Of a stretch of 64,000 bases of DNA, positions 54,050 to 63,053 are shown one piece after another (positions within the stretch are counted from its first letter, which is position 1; every line of letters begins with the position of its first letter). A program made the translations under genes and the position numbers. This DNA is from CAJINA01 sp964636125 (GTDB lineage Bacteria > Desulfobacterota > Desulfobacteria > Desulfobacterales > CAJINA01). The stretch covers positions 32,085 to 96,084 of the forward strand of contig CAZWPX010000010.1 of the NCBI GenBank assembly GCA_964636125.1. The letters run 5' to 3'. The notes under the pieces are model-generated. The model was not told the origin of the DNA, searched no databases, and saw only the letters and a list, made by a program, of their open reading frames with translations.

Positions 54050-57000
54050 GTGGCAGACGATACAAAATAACTGCGATTCTGCTCTCCGCAATGATGATCT
54101 TTGCGGTTGCGGGATCGGTGCATGCCGGCATTGTCAACGGAGGTTTCGATGTGAGCGAACCCCTGGATGATAAACTGGCATGGCAGGGGAGTTCCACGGC
54201 TATTGTCAACGGCAGGGCGGAACTGATCGAAGGCGGTTCCGCTGCGATGACCTATCTCGGCCAGAGTTTCACTTTGCCGGGCGGGGTCAATACGCTGACA
54301 ATTACCATCGCCGACTTGAGTTTGGCTGCTAATGCCCCCGGCGAACCGATCGATGCTTTCCAGATCAGCCTGGTGGATGAAACCGGGGTTGCGCTGGTCG
54401 GACCAACGGCTGAAAAGCCGGAGATACAGGCATTTTTATACCACAACCAATTCGGAACAATCAATTACAGCTCCGAAGTAAGTATCAACAGCAGCCCGCC
54501 AGCGCCGGCCAGCGGCGGCCAGTGGACTCCCGCCGGAGTCATTACCCTGACCGTCGATCTGAGCGCTATTACCCAGGACACCCAGGCAACTTTGTATTTC
54601 GACCTACTGGGCTACAGCACAGATTCCAGTTCGGTATCCATCGACAGTGCCCTGCTGGTATCTTCGCCGGTTGCTCAGGATGACACGGTTGAGACCGATG
54701 AAGATATACCGGTTGTCATAGAGGTGCTGGCCAACGACACGGATCTTGACGGAGTTCTTCTTCCCGGCACCGTCCAGGTTGTAAGCCCGCCATCCAATGG
54801 AACCGCAACGATTGATCCGGTCAGCGGAAAAATTACCTATGCACCGGCGATAAATTATTACGGCAGCGACAGTTTCACCTATCTGGCTAGAGATGACACC
54901 CACATCAACACCAATACCGCTACGGTATATGTTACAGTCACCGGTGTGAACGACCCGCCGGCGGCCGATGCCGGAGCGGATCAGAGTTTAAATGCAGCAA
55001 CCCCGGTGACCCTGGACGGCTCAGGTTCGGAAGATGTGGACGGGAGTATATCCGCATATCTGTGGGAGCAGACCGGTGGAACGCCGGACGTGGTTCTTTC
55101 AGACCCCGCTGCTGTTCAGCCCGCATTCACGGCGCCGGAAGTGGGACCGGCAGGAGCCCAACTGACCTTTCAGCTGACGGTTACCGACAACGAAAACCTG
55201 CAGGGGACGGATACGGTCTCGGTTTCTGTGTTCATGGAGGGGATCATTCCCCCAACAGCTCAGGATGACAATGCAACAACGGACGAAGATGTAGCTGTGG
55301 TCATCGATGTGCTGGCCAACGATTCGGATACCGATGGCACCCTCAACCCTGCCACAGTAACGGTAGCCACACCGCCTGCCCACGGAGCTGCCACCATTGA
55401 TCTGGAAACGGGAAAAATTACCTACACACCGGCGTCAAACTTCTACGGCAGTGACAGCTTTACCTATAAGGTCCGGGACGATTCCGACGTGCTGTCCAAT
55501 GAAGCCACCGTGACCCTGACCATCACTCTTTTGAACGACCCGCCGGTGGCCGATGCCGGTCCGGATCAGTCGGTTGTCGAGGGCCCGGACGTTACCGTGA
55601 CACTGGACGGTTCCAATTCCTATGACGTCGATGACGGCATAGCTGCCTATTTTTGGGAACAGACCGGGGGGCCCCCCACGATTTCCCTGACAAATCCCGC
55701 AGGGGCTGTGGCGGGCTTTACTGTTCCGGACGTCGGCGCCGGGGGCGCGGATTTTGTCTTTCGCCTGACGGTCACAGACATAGGTGGCTTGCAGAATACC
55801 GGTACGGTCACCGTTCAGGTGCTTGCGCAGGGTGTCAGTCCGCCGACAGCCTTAAATGACGGCAAAACGATTGATGAGGATATTTCCGTAGTGATCGATG
55901 TGCTTGTCAACGATGAAGATATTGACGGGTTCATTGTTCCGTCTACGGTTACCGTGGTCACGGCGCCGGGATACGGTAGCGTGGCGGTCGATCTGCAAAC
56001 CGGCAAAATCACCTACACGCCTTTTGTCAATTATTTCGGTACTGACATTTTCACCTACCTGGTTAAGGACAACGACGACATTGTTTCCAACACGGCTACG
56101 GTGTCGGTAACCATCAACAGTCTCAACGACCCGCCGGTGGCCGATGCCGGGTGGAATCGAAGTGTGACTGAAGGCTTTCTCGTGACGCTGGATGGTTCCG
56201 GATCGGTTGATGTGGAAGGGGCGACGCTCTCATTTGCCTGGGAGCAGACCGGCGGAACACCCACTGTGAACCTGTCGGACCCAAATGCAGAAAAGCCAAC
56301 GTTTATTGTGCAGGCCACGGGAGGCGAGGGTGCCCTGCTGACGTTTCAGTTGACGGTGGCCGACGATGGCGGGCTCGAGGATAGCGCTACGGTAAATATC
56401 CGGATCAATGATTCCGCTCTCCCCTGTGATGCTGACGACAACGGAGCGGTGGACCTTGCAGATGCGATTCTCCTGCTTCAGGTACTTGTGAGGAATGATC
56501 TTACCGGAACCGAAATTTCCCTGTCTGCCGATGTCAACGGCGACAGACAACTCGGTTTCCCGGAAGTTCTCTGCGCTTTGCAGTCTGCCGCGGGATTGAG
56601 ATTCGCTCTCGATCAGGACGACGACGGAGACGGGTACACCGATTTGCAGGGTGACTGCAATGACGCTGACAACGCCATCTATCCCGGGGCAACCGAGATT
56701 TGCGGAGACGGGATCGACCAGAACTGCGACGGGGTCGATGCGATCTGCCAGGGAGATTTGGTAGACGACGACGGGGATGGTTATACGGAGAACGATGGCG
56801 ACTGCGACGATAGCGACGATACGATTTATCCCGGAGCGCCCGAGACTTGCAGCGATGGTATAGATCAGGATTGCAGCGGCACTGATCTGCTGTGTCCCGA
56901 GGATATCGACAATGACGGGGATGGTTACACTGAAAACCAGGGAGACTGCAGCGACAATGACCTGGCCATTAACCCGGCAGCAACCGAGATTCCGTATAAC

Positions 57001-59943
57001 GGCAAGGACGATGACTGCGATGCGGGCACGCCTGATGATGACCTTGATGGAGACGGATATAACCACTCCTCTGATTGCGATGACAATGACAGTGCTGTAA
57101 ATCCGGGTGAAACGGAGATTCCGTATAACGGCAAGGATGATGACTGCAATGCAGGCACCCCTGATGATGACCTTGATGGAGACGGGCATGACAATGTTGC
57201 AGACTGCAATGATGCTGACAACTCCATCTATCCCGGTGCAACCGAGATCTGCGGCGACGGAATCGACCAGGACTGCGATGGAAATGATCCGGTCTGTCCG
57301 GGAGACGACATAGACGATGACGGTGACGGGTACACAGAAAACCAGGGTGACTGCGATGACAATGACATAGACATCAACCCCGGAGTAACGGAGATTCCGT
57401 ATAACGGTAAAGATGATGACTGCGATGCGGGAACGCCTGATGATGACCTTGATGGAGACGGGTATAACCTGGCCTCTGACTGCGATGACAATGACAGTGC
57501 TGTAAATCCGGGTGAAACGGAGATTCCCTATAATGGCAAGGACGATGACTGCGATGTGGGCACCCCTGATGATGACCTTGATGAAGACGGGTATAACCTT
57601 TCCTCTGACTGTGACGACGGCGATAGTGGTGTAAACCCGGGTGCAACGGAAGTTTGCAACGGTGTCGACGACGACTGCAACAGCCAGGTCGATGAAGGCC
57701 TTTTGACCACTTATTTCAGGGATGCGGATGAGGACGGTTACGGAGACCCGAACGACACGGTTGCCGCCTGCTCTGCTCCGGAAGGATATGTAACGGACAA
57801 CACCGACTGCGACGACACCGATCCGGATGTCAATCCGGGTGTGCCGGAACGCTGCGGCGACGGGGTGGATCAGGATTGCAGCGGGGCCGATCTGGCCTGC
57901 GACCGCAACGGGTTTACGGCCAGCAGTCCGCAGATCGCCGTATTCGACGGTGGCTTCAACGTGATGAATTACTCGGCTGGCACCGGCAGCTCACCTGAGG
58001 ATATTCTCAACATTATGATTTTCGAAAATCATGGGGCTGCGGGGTTCTATCCCGGTATATTCAACCTGCCGGCCAACCCGGTGTTTGCCGACGAGCATAC
58101 CCTGGTCGTCATCGATGTCGGCTGTAGTGGCGGCCCGTGCCAGAAGACATTCCTGGCAGTAGGCGGTCAACTGAACGTTACCGCTTATCAACCGGGAGCG
58201 AATTTTACCGGCGAGCTGACAAACGTCTATCTCCAGGAAGTGACGATTTCCGGTCCGCCCGATCCCCCGGTGGCCACTCCTGTGGAGGGCGGAGAGGTCT
58301 GGCACATCGCCAGCTATCCGTTTAATGTCCCCATTGCCTACGACAACGACGGGGACGGATTTACGGCACCCGATGACTGCGACGATGCCGACCCGGATGT
58401 CAACTCGATGGCTCCTGAAGTCTGCAATGGAGTCGACGACAACTGCAATAGTCAGATCGACGAAGGCGTCATCATCACTTATTATCAGGATATAGATGGG
58501 GACGGTTATGGTAATCCGGGTGTATCTCAAGAGAGTTGTTCACCGGTACAAGGATACGTAACCAACAACGGTGACTGCGATGACAGCGATTTCGACATAA
58601 ATCCGGGTACTACCGAAATCTGTGGCAACGAAATCGACGAAGACTGCGACGGCAATGTGGCCTGCACTCCGCCGGTGGAGACCGGCCAAGTGGGCCTGAC
58701 CAGTTTTGCCCATGACAACAATCAGGGATATATCTTCAGCACCCAGACCGTGCTTTCGGGTATTTCCTTCGATCCGAACTGGACAGCGGGCGATTTTTAT
58801 ATGGAAGACAACCTCATAGTAGCAGCTGCGGATGCGGGTTTCCTTGACCTGGGCCCGGCGAGCCTGGACAGCATTACGGATGTGCCCGGCAGCGGATACA
58901 TAAAAGGCCAGGTTGTCGTCGCGGAAACGGGTCATGTTTACGCGTTTGCCCTGGCCGACGGCAATTACGCGGCCATTGAGTATACCGAGGTCAGTTTTGA
59001 CGTGGATTCCAACGGAACCTATCCGAGGCGCTCAACCTTCAGCTACAAGTATCTGCTGTCCACAGCCGGTGCAACCGTTGTTTCCGGCATTCAGATCGTC
59101 AGCTACGGTTGGGGAAACGGCGTTGAATTCGAAGGGTTCAATTTCAATGTCAACCCCCAGGTGGCAGCGGTGGTTCCCCACGGGGATGCCACAGTTGACT
59201 TTTACGTGGAGACAAATGCGATCTTTCTGGGCGCGAATACCGGGATTCAGCATCTTGGGAATGCCATTTCCTTGGCCGATATCACCATTGTTCCCCCGAC
59301 TGGCTATACTGATGATGCCTGGAGCGTGGAACCCTTTGCCAGCCAGCCTCCCGAAACCTGGGATCCCATCGGGTATGTCTATGCCCTGAAACTGTCAGAC
59401 GGCACCTATGCGGCCATCGAATTCACACAGTATGCCGTGGATCCCGATTCCGATGGTTTTGAACCCTTTAACACGGTTTTTAGTTACAAGTACCCGCTTC
59501 CGGAAGCCGACCCGCCGCCGAGCCAGGTCATTTCCGGGACCATAAGCTTGGACAGCGATAATGGAACCGTAAATGATGCTTTCATCTTCAGCACGGAGCA
59601 GGTCGTTGTGGCAGCCGGAGCGGTTCCCTGGGTCGGGCCGGGCGATGTGATGATGGCTGGTGAAAGCTTCTACATGTCTGCGGGGAGCATCACCAACCTT
59701 GGTGCCGGGACGATCGAGGCGACGACAAGCGTGCCCGAATACGGCTACATGCCCGCTGACCATGCATCTTTCGGAACTTGGATTTCAGCCGGCAGCGAGG
59801 GTAATGTTTTTGCTCTGCGTTTCGTCAGTGGCCAATATGCGGCCATCCAGTTTACGGAAATCGACGTGGGCACCGGTGTTGAAGGCGTCACCCGCTGTAC
59901 CTTCAAATACAAGTACCAGCTCAACGGCACACCTGATTTCTAA
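54046..59943 (+). CDS. Sec-exported Ig/PKD-like, dockerin-like and MopE-repeat protein
   Basis: 1,965 residues. Signal peptide 1-27 (cut after SVHA), a beta-rich N-domain (28-205), then three alternating pairs of Big_9/cadherin-like (SPVAQDDTVETDEDIPVVIE) and PKD/REJ-like domains (LDGSGSEDVDGSISAYLWEQ), to about 790. A dockerin-like domain follows (794-855; CDADDNGAVDLADA, SADVNGDRQLGFPE), then 11 MopE-type repeats interrupted by a 145-residue unknown domain, and three tandem C-terminal units of about 130 residues of unknown fold, each with a YAAIxFT core and ending FxYKY. MopE repeats were named from a copper-binding surface protein; the DxDGDGY loops also suit calcium. Its ATG overlaps the giant gene's stop (ATGA), implying coordinated production and probably a shared cell-surface assembly. 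Confidence 0.85.
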   Translation: MSGRRYKITAILLSAMMIFAVAGSVHAGIVNGGFDVSEPLDDKLAWQGSSTAIVNGRAELIEGGSAAMTYLGQSFTLPGGVNTLTITIADLSLAANAPGEPIDAFQISLVDETGVALVGPTAEKPEIQAFLYHNQFGTINYSSEVSINSSPPAPASGGQWTPAGVITLTVDLSAITQDTQATLYFDLLGYSTDSSSVSIDSALLVSSPVAQDDTVETDEDIPVVIEVLANDTDLDGVLLPGTVQVVSPPSNGTATIDPVSGKITYAPAINYYGSDSFTYLARDDTHINTNTATVYVTVTGVNDPPAADAGADQSLNAATPVTLDGSGSEDVDGSISAYLWEQTGGTPDVVLSDPAAVQPAFTAPEVGPAGAQLTFQLTVTDNENLQGTDTVSVSVFMEGIIPPTAQDDNATTDEDVAVVIDVLANDSDTDGTLNPATVTVATPPAHGAATIDLETGKITYTPASNFYGSDSFTYKVRDDSDVLSNEATVTLTITLLNDPPVADAGPDQSVVEGPDVTVTLDGSNSYDVDDGIAAYFWEQTGGPPTISLTNPAGAVAGFTVPDVGAGGADFVFRLTVTDIGGLQNTGTVTVQVLAQGVSPPTALNDGKTIDEDISVVIDVLVNDEDIDGFIVPSTVTVVTAPGYGSVAVDLQTGKITYTPFVNYFGTDIFTYLVKDNDDIVSNTATVSVTINSLNDPPVADAGWNRSVTEGFLVTLDGSGSVDVEGATLSFAWEQTGGTPTVNLSDPNAEKPTFIVQATGGEGALLTFQLTVADDGGLEDSATVNIRINDSALPCDADDNGAVDLADAILLLQVLVRNDLTGTEISLSADVNGDRQLGFPEVLCALQSAAGLRFALDQDDDGDGYTDLQGDCNDADNAIYPGATEICGDGIDQNCDGVDAICQGDLVDDDGDGYTENDGDCDDSDDTIYPGAPETCSDGIDQDCSGTDLLCPEDIDNDGDGYTENQGDCSDNDLAINPAATEIPYNGKDDDCDAGTPDDDLDGDGYNHSSDCDDNDSAVNPGETEIPYNGKDDDCNAGTPDDDLDGDGHDNVADCNDADNSIYPGATEICGDGIDQDCDGNDPVCPGDDIDDDGDGYTENQGDCDDNDIDINPGVTEIPYNGKDDDCDAGTPDDDLDGDGYNLASDCDDNDSAVNPGETEIPYNGKDDDCDVGTPDDDLDEDGYNLSSDCDDGDSGVNPGATEVCNGVDDDCNSQVDEGLLTTYFRDADEDGYGDPNDTVAACSAPEGYVTDNTDCDDTDPDVNPGVPERCGDGVDQDCSGADLACDRNGFTASSPQIAVFDGGFNVMNYSAGTGSSPEDILNIMIFENHGAAGFYPGIFNLPANPVFADEHTLVVIDVGCSGGPCQKTFLAVGGQLNVTAYQPGANFTGELTNVYLQEVTISGPPDPPVATPVEGGEVWHIASYPFNVPIAYDNDGDGFTAPDDCDDADPDVNSMAPEVCNGVDDNCNSQIDEGVIITYYQDIDGDGYGNPGVSQESCSPVQGYVTNNGDCDDSDFDINPGTTEICGNEIDEDCDGNVACTPPVETGQVGLTSFAHDNNQGYIFSTQTVLSGISFDPNWTAGDFYMEDNLIVAAADAGFLDLGPASLDSITDVPGSGYIKGQVVVAETGHVYAFALADGNYAAIEYTEVSFDVDSNGTYPRRSTFSYKYLLSTAGATVVSGIQIVSYGWGNGVEFEGFNFNVNPQVAAVVPHGDATVDFYVETNAIFLGANTGIQHLGNAISLADITIVPPTGYTDDAWSVEPFASQPPETWDPIGYVYALKLSDGTYAAIEFTQYAVDPDSDGFEPFNTVFSYKYPLPEADPPPSQVISGTISLDSDNGTVNDAFIFSTEQVVVAAGAVPWVGPGDVMMAGESFYMSAGSITNLGAGTIEATTSVPEYGYMPADHASFGTWISAGSEGNVFALRFVSGQYAAIQFTEIDVGTGVEGVTRCTFKYKYQLNGTPDF
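56611..57903 (+). repeat. Nine MopE-type Asp-rich repeats, some nearly identical in DNA
   Basis: Units of 42-60 residues: DxDGDGYxxxxDCDDxDxxxxPGxxExCxxGxDxDC. Repeats 3, 4, 6 and 7 carry the variant EIPYNGKDDDCDAGTPDD, and their DNA (about 56985-57190 and 57390-57595) is almost identical, so the block was amplified recently and may vary in number between strains. Two further units lie at 58342-58665. Confidence 0.85.
58672..59940 (+). repeat. Three C-terminal tandem domains of unknown family
   Basis: Each unit has an early strand pair, a loop with an acidic patch, then VYAFALADGNYAAIEYTEV / VYALKLSDGTYAAIEFTQY / VFALRFVSGQYAAIQFTEI and a closing FSYKYLL / FSYKYPL / FKYKYQL. The closing block resembles ends of HmuY-like or other surface beta domains, but I cannot assign it. 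It may be the surface-display or partner-binding end. Confidence 0.6.
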
Positions 59944-60322
59944 CCCAGTTTTCTAACCAGCCTGATTCGTTCATTTGCAAGGCATAAGGGGTGAAGCTGT
60001 AGTAATTTACTGCGAACCTTTGGCAACACAGGAGATACGGCATCCTCGGCTTTCCCACTATCCCATCTTTGTGGGTAAATTAGTAAAGAAGTGTAAAATC
60101 AACGAGTTGCCTCTTTGATCTCCTGCCGTATGGCACTAAAAATTTAACTTTTATACAGCTACGACCTTTTTATTGTTCTACCTGGATAATGCCATGGATA
60201 TGATGGCCGCCGCCGCCGCTCCATACACCTACCATGCAGACATTTGTCAGACACTGCCTCTTCACGCAAAAAAGGCCAAGGCTACCTAGACGGTTAACAC
60301 CTTGACCTTCCTACCTTTCTTG
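59944..60322. other. Non-coding DNA between the island genes and tRNA-Ala
   Basis: No gene recognised; all frames are broken within about 45 codons. ATACGGCA near 60035 and TGCCGTAT near 60126 form a distant inverted pair. An integrase gene would be expected near here in an intact tRNA-linked element; none is visible. Confidence 0.6.
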
Positions 60323-60398
60323 TGGTGGAGCTGAGGGGGATCGAACCCCTGACCTCATGACTGCCAGTCATGCGCTCTCCCATCTGAGCTACAGCCCC
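60323..60398 (-). tRNA. tRNA-Ala (anticodon GGC)
   Basis: 76 bases with encoded CCA. The reverse strand reads GGGGCTG (acceptor), TAGCTCAGATGGGAGAGC (D arm), a CATGA-CTGGCAG-TCATG anticodon arm with GGC at positions 34-36, GGTTCGATCC T arm, and CAGCTCC-A-CCA. The acceptor stem pairs with one G-U. Its 3' half is repeated at 21092-21131. Confidence 0.97.
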
Positions 60399-60412
60399 AA
60401 TAAGTAAGGGGC

Positions 60413-60440
60413 AATTAACAGGTATCTTTTCAGGTGTCAA
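60413..60440 (-). promoter_or_regulatory. Predicted tRNA-Ala promoter
   Basis: On the reverse strand TTGACA (60440-60435), 16-bp spacer, TTAATT (60418-60413), ending 15 bases before the mature tRNA. The -35 is perfect and the -10 is weak. Confidence 0.5.
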
Positions 60441-60501
60441 TGAAAAGTTGTCCCAAATGTTGAAACCTGGCAAGGAATCTAAATGGATATTGCGCGAGGT
60501 G

Positions 60502-60530
60502 TTGACAAATGAATTGTCAGGAAATAAATT
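60502..60530 (+). promoter_or_regulatory. Predicted sigma-70 promoter of ppiD
   Basis: TTGACA (60502-60507), 17-bp spacer, TAAATT (60525-60530). The predicted 5' leader to the ppiD ATG is about 130 bases. Confidence 0.7.
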
Positions 60531-60666
60531 CAGGGATTTAGTTTAAATGGTGTTTAATTGTCGCCTGCTAGGCGTCTGGGTTGGGGCTATCTGGAAATAT
60601 GTGTTTTCCGGGTGGGGCCGGTCAGCGGCAGGCAGAATTTTATCAGCAGAATGCAAGGAGTGCCGA

Positions 60667-62562
60667 ATGCTCGACCTGATGCGGAAAAAGGCCGGAACCT
60701 GGATGGTCAAATTCATCCTGGGAGCTATTATTATCGTTTTTACTTTCTGGGGTGTCGGCAGTTGGACCGCCCAGAAGGGAAATCGGGTGGCGACCGTCAG
60801 CGGGGAGCCTGTCTCCGTCGAAAGCTATCAAGAGGCGTATAAAAACTATATGGGGCAGCTGCGCCAGCAATTTGGCAACAACCTGTCAGAAGATCTTCTC
60901 AAAATGCTCAATGTGGATCAGCAGGTACTGGACCAGGTCATTGAACAGCGGCTGCTGCTCAATGAAGCCCGCCGGTTGAATTTTAACGTTTCAAAGCCGC
61001 AGCTGATTGCCGCAATTTCCGCTTACCCCGGGTTTCAGGTGGACGGTGTTTTCAACCAGCGGCGATATGAACTCCTGCTTACCAACAACAGGATGACCCC
61101 CGAGTCGTTTGAAGCCTCCCAGAAAAAGTCGATGCTCATTGCCAAAGTCAGAAGATTTGTGACGGATAGTGCCAAGGTGTCGGATATCGAAGCCCGGGAA
61201 TGGTACAATTGGCGGAACAGTTCTGTAAATGTGGATTACGCCTTGTTTGCGCCTGAAAAATATAGCCTGGAAGGGCCGGATGACAACCAGGCGCAGGCCT
61301 ATTTTGATGAAACCAAAGAGAGCTACAGGACCCAGCCGATGGTGCAGGCGGAATATCTTTTTTTCGACCCGGCGGTCCAGGCAGCGGCGGTTGCCGTTTC
61401 ACAGGAAGAGATCCTGGACTACTACGACGAACACCCGGATGAATTCAACCTTCCCAAACAGGTTCGGGCGCGGCATATCCTTTTCAAAGTTGACCCCGAA
61501 GCTTCCGCCGAGGATATTGAAAAGACGCGTGTGAGGGCGGCTGACATAACCCGACTGGCCCGGGAGGGACAGGACTTCGCGGCGCTGGCCCAAGAGCATT
61601 CAGAAGGCCCGAGTGGTCCCCGGGGCGGCGATCTGGGTTTTTTCCAAGCAGGCGCTATGGTCAAACCTTTTTCCGAGGCGGCCTTTGCCCTGCAGGTGGG
61701 TGATATCAGCGACCCGGTAAAAACGCGCTTTGGCTGGCATGTCATCAAGGTCGAAGAAATTAAATCCGCGTCTGTCCAGACACCGGAACAGGCCAGCGCG
61801 CAGATCAAAAAAAGCCTGGTGGAAACCGGGTCAAAAACACTGGCCTATGATCTCGCGGATAATGTCTACCAGGAAGCCGATGAGGATGAATTTTTTACGG
61901 CCGCCGCCAAGGCCCGGGGGCTGACCGTTGTGACCACTGATTTCTTTGACCGCAGCGGCTCCTCTAATGAGAAAACCAAGGGTGCTGCGTTTATGGAAGC
62001 TGCTTTTAAACTGGCCGAAAATGAAATAAGCGACATCGTTGAGGCAGACGGCGGATTTTACCTGATTCGGGTCATCCGTAAAAAGCCGGCTGCAGTTCCG
62101 GACCTGGCACTGGTCAGAGAGCGGGTGAATTCAGACTGGGCTCGTCAGGAAAGGGAGAAACTGGCCATGGATGCCGCTGGAGCTTTCCTGGAAACCATGC
62201 AGAATCCGGCGAGTGAATGGGCTCGGGCTGCCGAAGCCGCCGGGGCGGAAATCGGTGAAACAGGATTTTTTAAAAAGACGGATGAGATTCCGAATATCGG
62301 GCGCTCAAACCAGGTCGCCAATGCCGCTTTTGGGCTTTCAGAGGTGAAACCGTTATCCCCTGCACCACTAAAAAATGGTAAAGGGATTTACGTTGTCCGC
62401 TTCAAAGGGCGTCAGCTTCCTGACAGTGATGCCTTTGACAAAGAGAAACAGGCCATCAAAACATCACTTTTGGGACAGAAAAAGCGTGAAGTCTTCGCGG
62501 CCCTGGTCACGGACCTGCGCGCCAATAATGAAATCGTAATCGAGGAAAGATACAAGAACTGA
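60667..62562 (+). CDS. ppiD: Peptidyl-prolyl isomerase PpiD (SurA-N/parvulin, membrane-anchored)
   Basis: 631 residues. One transmembrane helix (about 13-33, VKFILGAIIIVFTFWGVG) anchors it in the inner membrane with the bulk in the periplasm. A SurA_N-like chaperone region follows (NQRRYELLLTNNRMTPESFE), then a parvulin domain at about 262-363 (RARHILFKVDPEASAEDIEK, GGDLGFFQAGAMVKPFSEAA, FGWHVIKVEEI), then a further chaperone region with VADGGFYLIRV-type strands. PpiD assists newly translocated envelope proteins at the SecYEG exit. I chose the ATG at 60667: AAGGAG sits six bases upstream and MLDLMRKKAGTWMVK is the family's N-terminus; an extra 40 upstream codons are not. It lies just outside the proposed island. 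Confidence 0.9.
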   Translation: MLDLMRKKAGTWMVKFILGAIIIVFTFWGVGSWTAQKGNRVATVSGEPVSVESYQEAYKNYMGQLRQQFGNNLSEDLLKMLNVDQQVLDQVIEQRLLLNEARRLNFNVSKPQLIAAISAYPGFQVDGVFNQRRYELLLTNNRMTPESFEASQKKSMLIAKVRRFVTDSAKVSDIEAREWYNWRNSSVNVDYALFAPEKYSLEGPDDNQAQAYFDETKESYRTQPMVQAEYLFFDPAVQAAAVAVSQEEILDYYDEHPDEFNLPKQVRARHILFKVDPEASAEDIEKTRVRAADITRLAREGQDFAALAQEHSEGPSGPRGGDLGFFQAGAMVKPFSEAAFALQVGDISDPVKTRFGWHVIKVEEIKSASVQTPEQASAQIKKSLVETGSKTLAYDLADNVYQEADEDEFFTAAAKARGLTVVTTDFFDRSGSSNEKTKGAAFMEAAFKLAENEISDIVEADGGFYLIRVIRKKPAAVPDLALVRERVNSDWARQEREKLAMDAAGAFLETMQNPASEWARAAEAAGAEIGETGFFKKTDEIPNIGRSNQVANAAFGLSEVKPLSPAPLKNGKGIYVVRFKGRQLPDSDAFDKEKQAIKTSLLGQKKREVFAALVTDLRANNEIVIEERYKN

Positions 62563-62714
62563 CCGCAGGGGTGAGGCCTGGTTTACCTTTGTGCAAACCG
62601 GGCCCCAAAAGCCGGGCCCGCCTGCCTGTTCTTCGGCAAGGCACTGCAATTGAAGATGAGGGCAGCTGGGCCTGACAGCGGTAGCAACCTATAGATGGAA
62701 GGAAAGAAGAAGCC

Positions 62715-62933
62715 ATGGAAACCCCCTCAGCCGCATCGGCGACGAAAAGGTGCCCCGAGTGCAACACCCACATACCCATTGAAGCAACCCGGTGCACCGC
62801 GTGTGACCGGCGTGTTGGCAAAGTAGATAAGCATGGCGTCTCCCGTAAAGCGTTTAATTACCGGGCCTACGTCGAACTGGTCCTTGCCCTGGCAGCCCTG
62901 GGGGGCTTTGTCTGGTGGTTTTTCCTGAATTGA
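62715..62933 (+). CDS. Small zinc-ribbon membrane protein
   Basis: 72 residues. A zinc ribbon C13-PE-C16...C27-TA-C30 at the N-terminus is followed by a basic linker and a single C-terminal transmembrane helix (about 50-70, VELVLALAALGGFVWWFFL). It begins after a purine-rich ribosome site (GGAAGGAAAGAAGAAG). It is not recognised as a named family. The order suggests a tail-anchored protein with a cytoplasmic metal site. It is in the same direction as ppiD, 152 bp downstream, so it may share its transcript. Confidence 0.75.
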   Translation: METPSAASATKRCPECNTHIPIEATRCTACDRRVGKVDKHGVSRKAFNYRAYVELVLALAALGGFVWWFFLN

Positions 62934-62942
62934 ATAATTAAT

Positions 62943-62970
62943 TTGACAAAATCCCTATTCGCCCTATACT
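62943..62970 (+). promoter_or_regulatory. Strong sigma-70 promoter of the H1-like gene
   Basis: TTGACA (62943-62948), 16-bp spacer, TATACT (62965-62970), one base off consensus overall. The leader to the ATG is about 77 bases, with GGAGGG just before the start. It suggests high expression. Confidence 0.8.
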
Positions 62971-63053
62971 ACTTCAAACAGGCTTAATTTTTCTACTGCC
63001 AGTTACACGATGTAGATCCAGAATTGTTACCCCAAAACTACGGAGGGACAAAC

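Larger units (their letters stand above)
21092..60322. mobile_element. Putative genomic island inserted at the tRNA-Ala(GGC) 3' end
   Basis: The interval is bounded by a 40-bp exact direct repeat: 21092-21131 matches 60323-60362, the 3' half of the complete tRNA-Ala gene, from the anticodon arm through CCA. Elements using tyrosine recombinases commonly recombine within a tRNA anticodon or T arm, restore the gene and leave a 3'-half copy at the far end, exactly this geometry and orientation. The interval carries two large exported-protein genes and non-coding ends. No integrase, relaxase or phage gene is visible, so if mobile it is decayed or depends on a partner. An alternative is duplication of a tRNA fragment by other means. 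The island itself is inference; the repeat is directly seen. Confidence 0.65.

Noticed and set aside
56611..57903. CRISPR-like array suggested by regular repeats
   Set aside because: The repeats are in-frame coding units of an exported protein, with no short direct repeats plus unique spacers and no cas genes.
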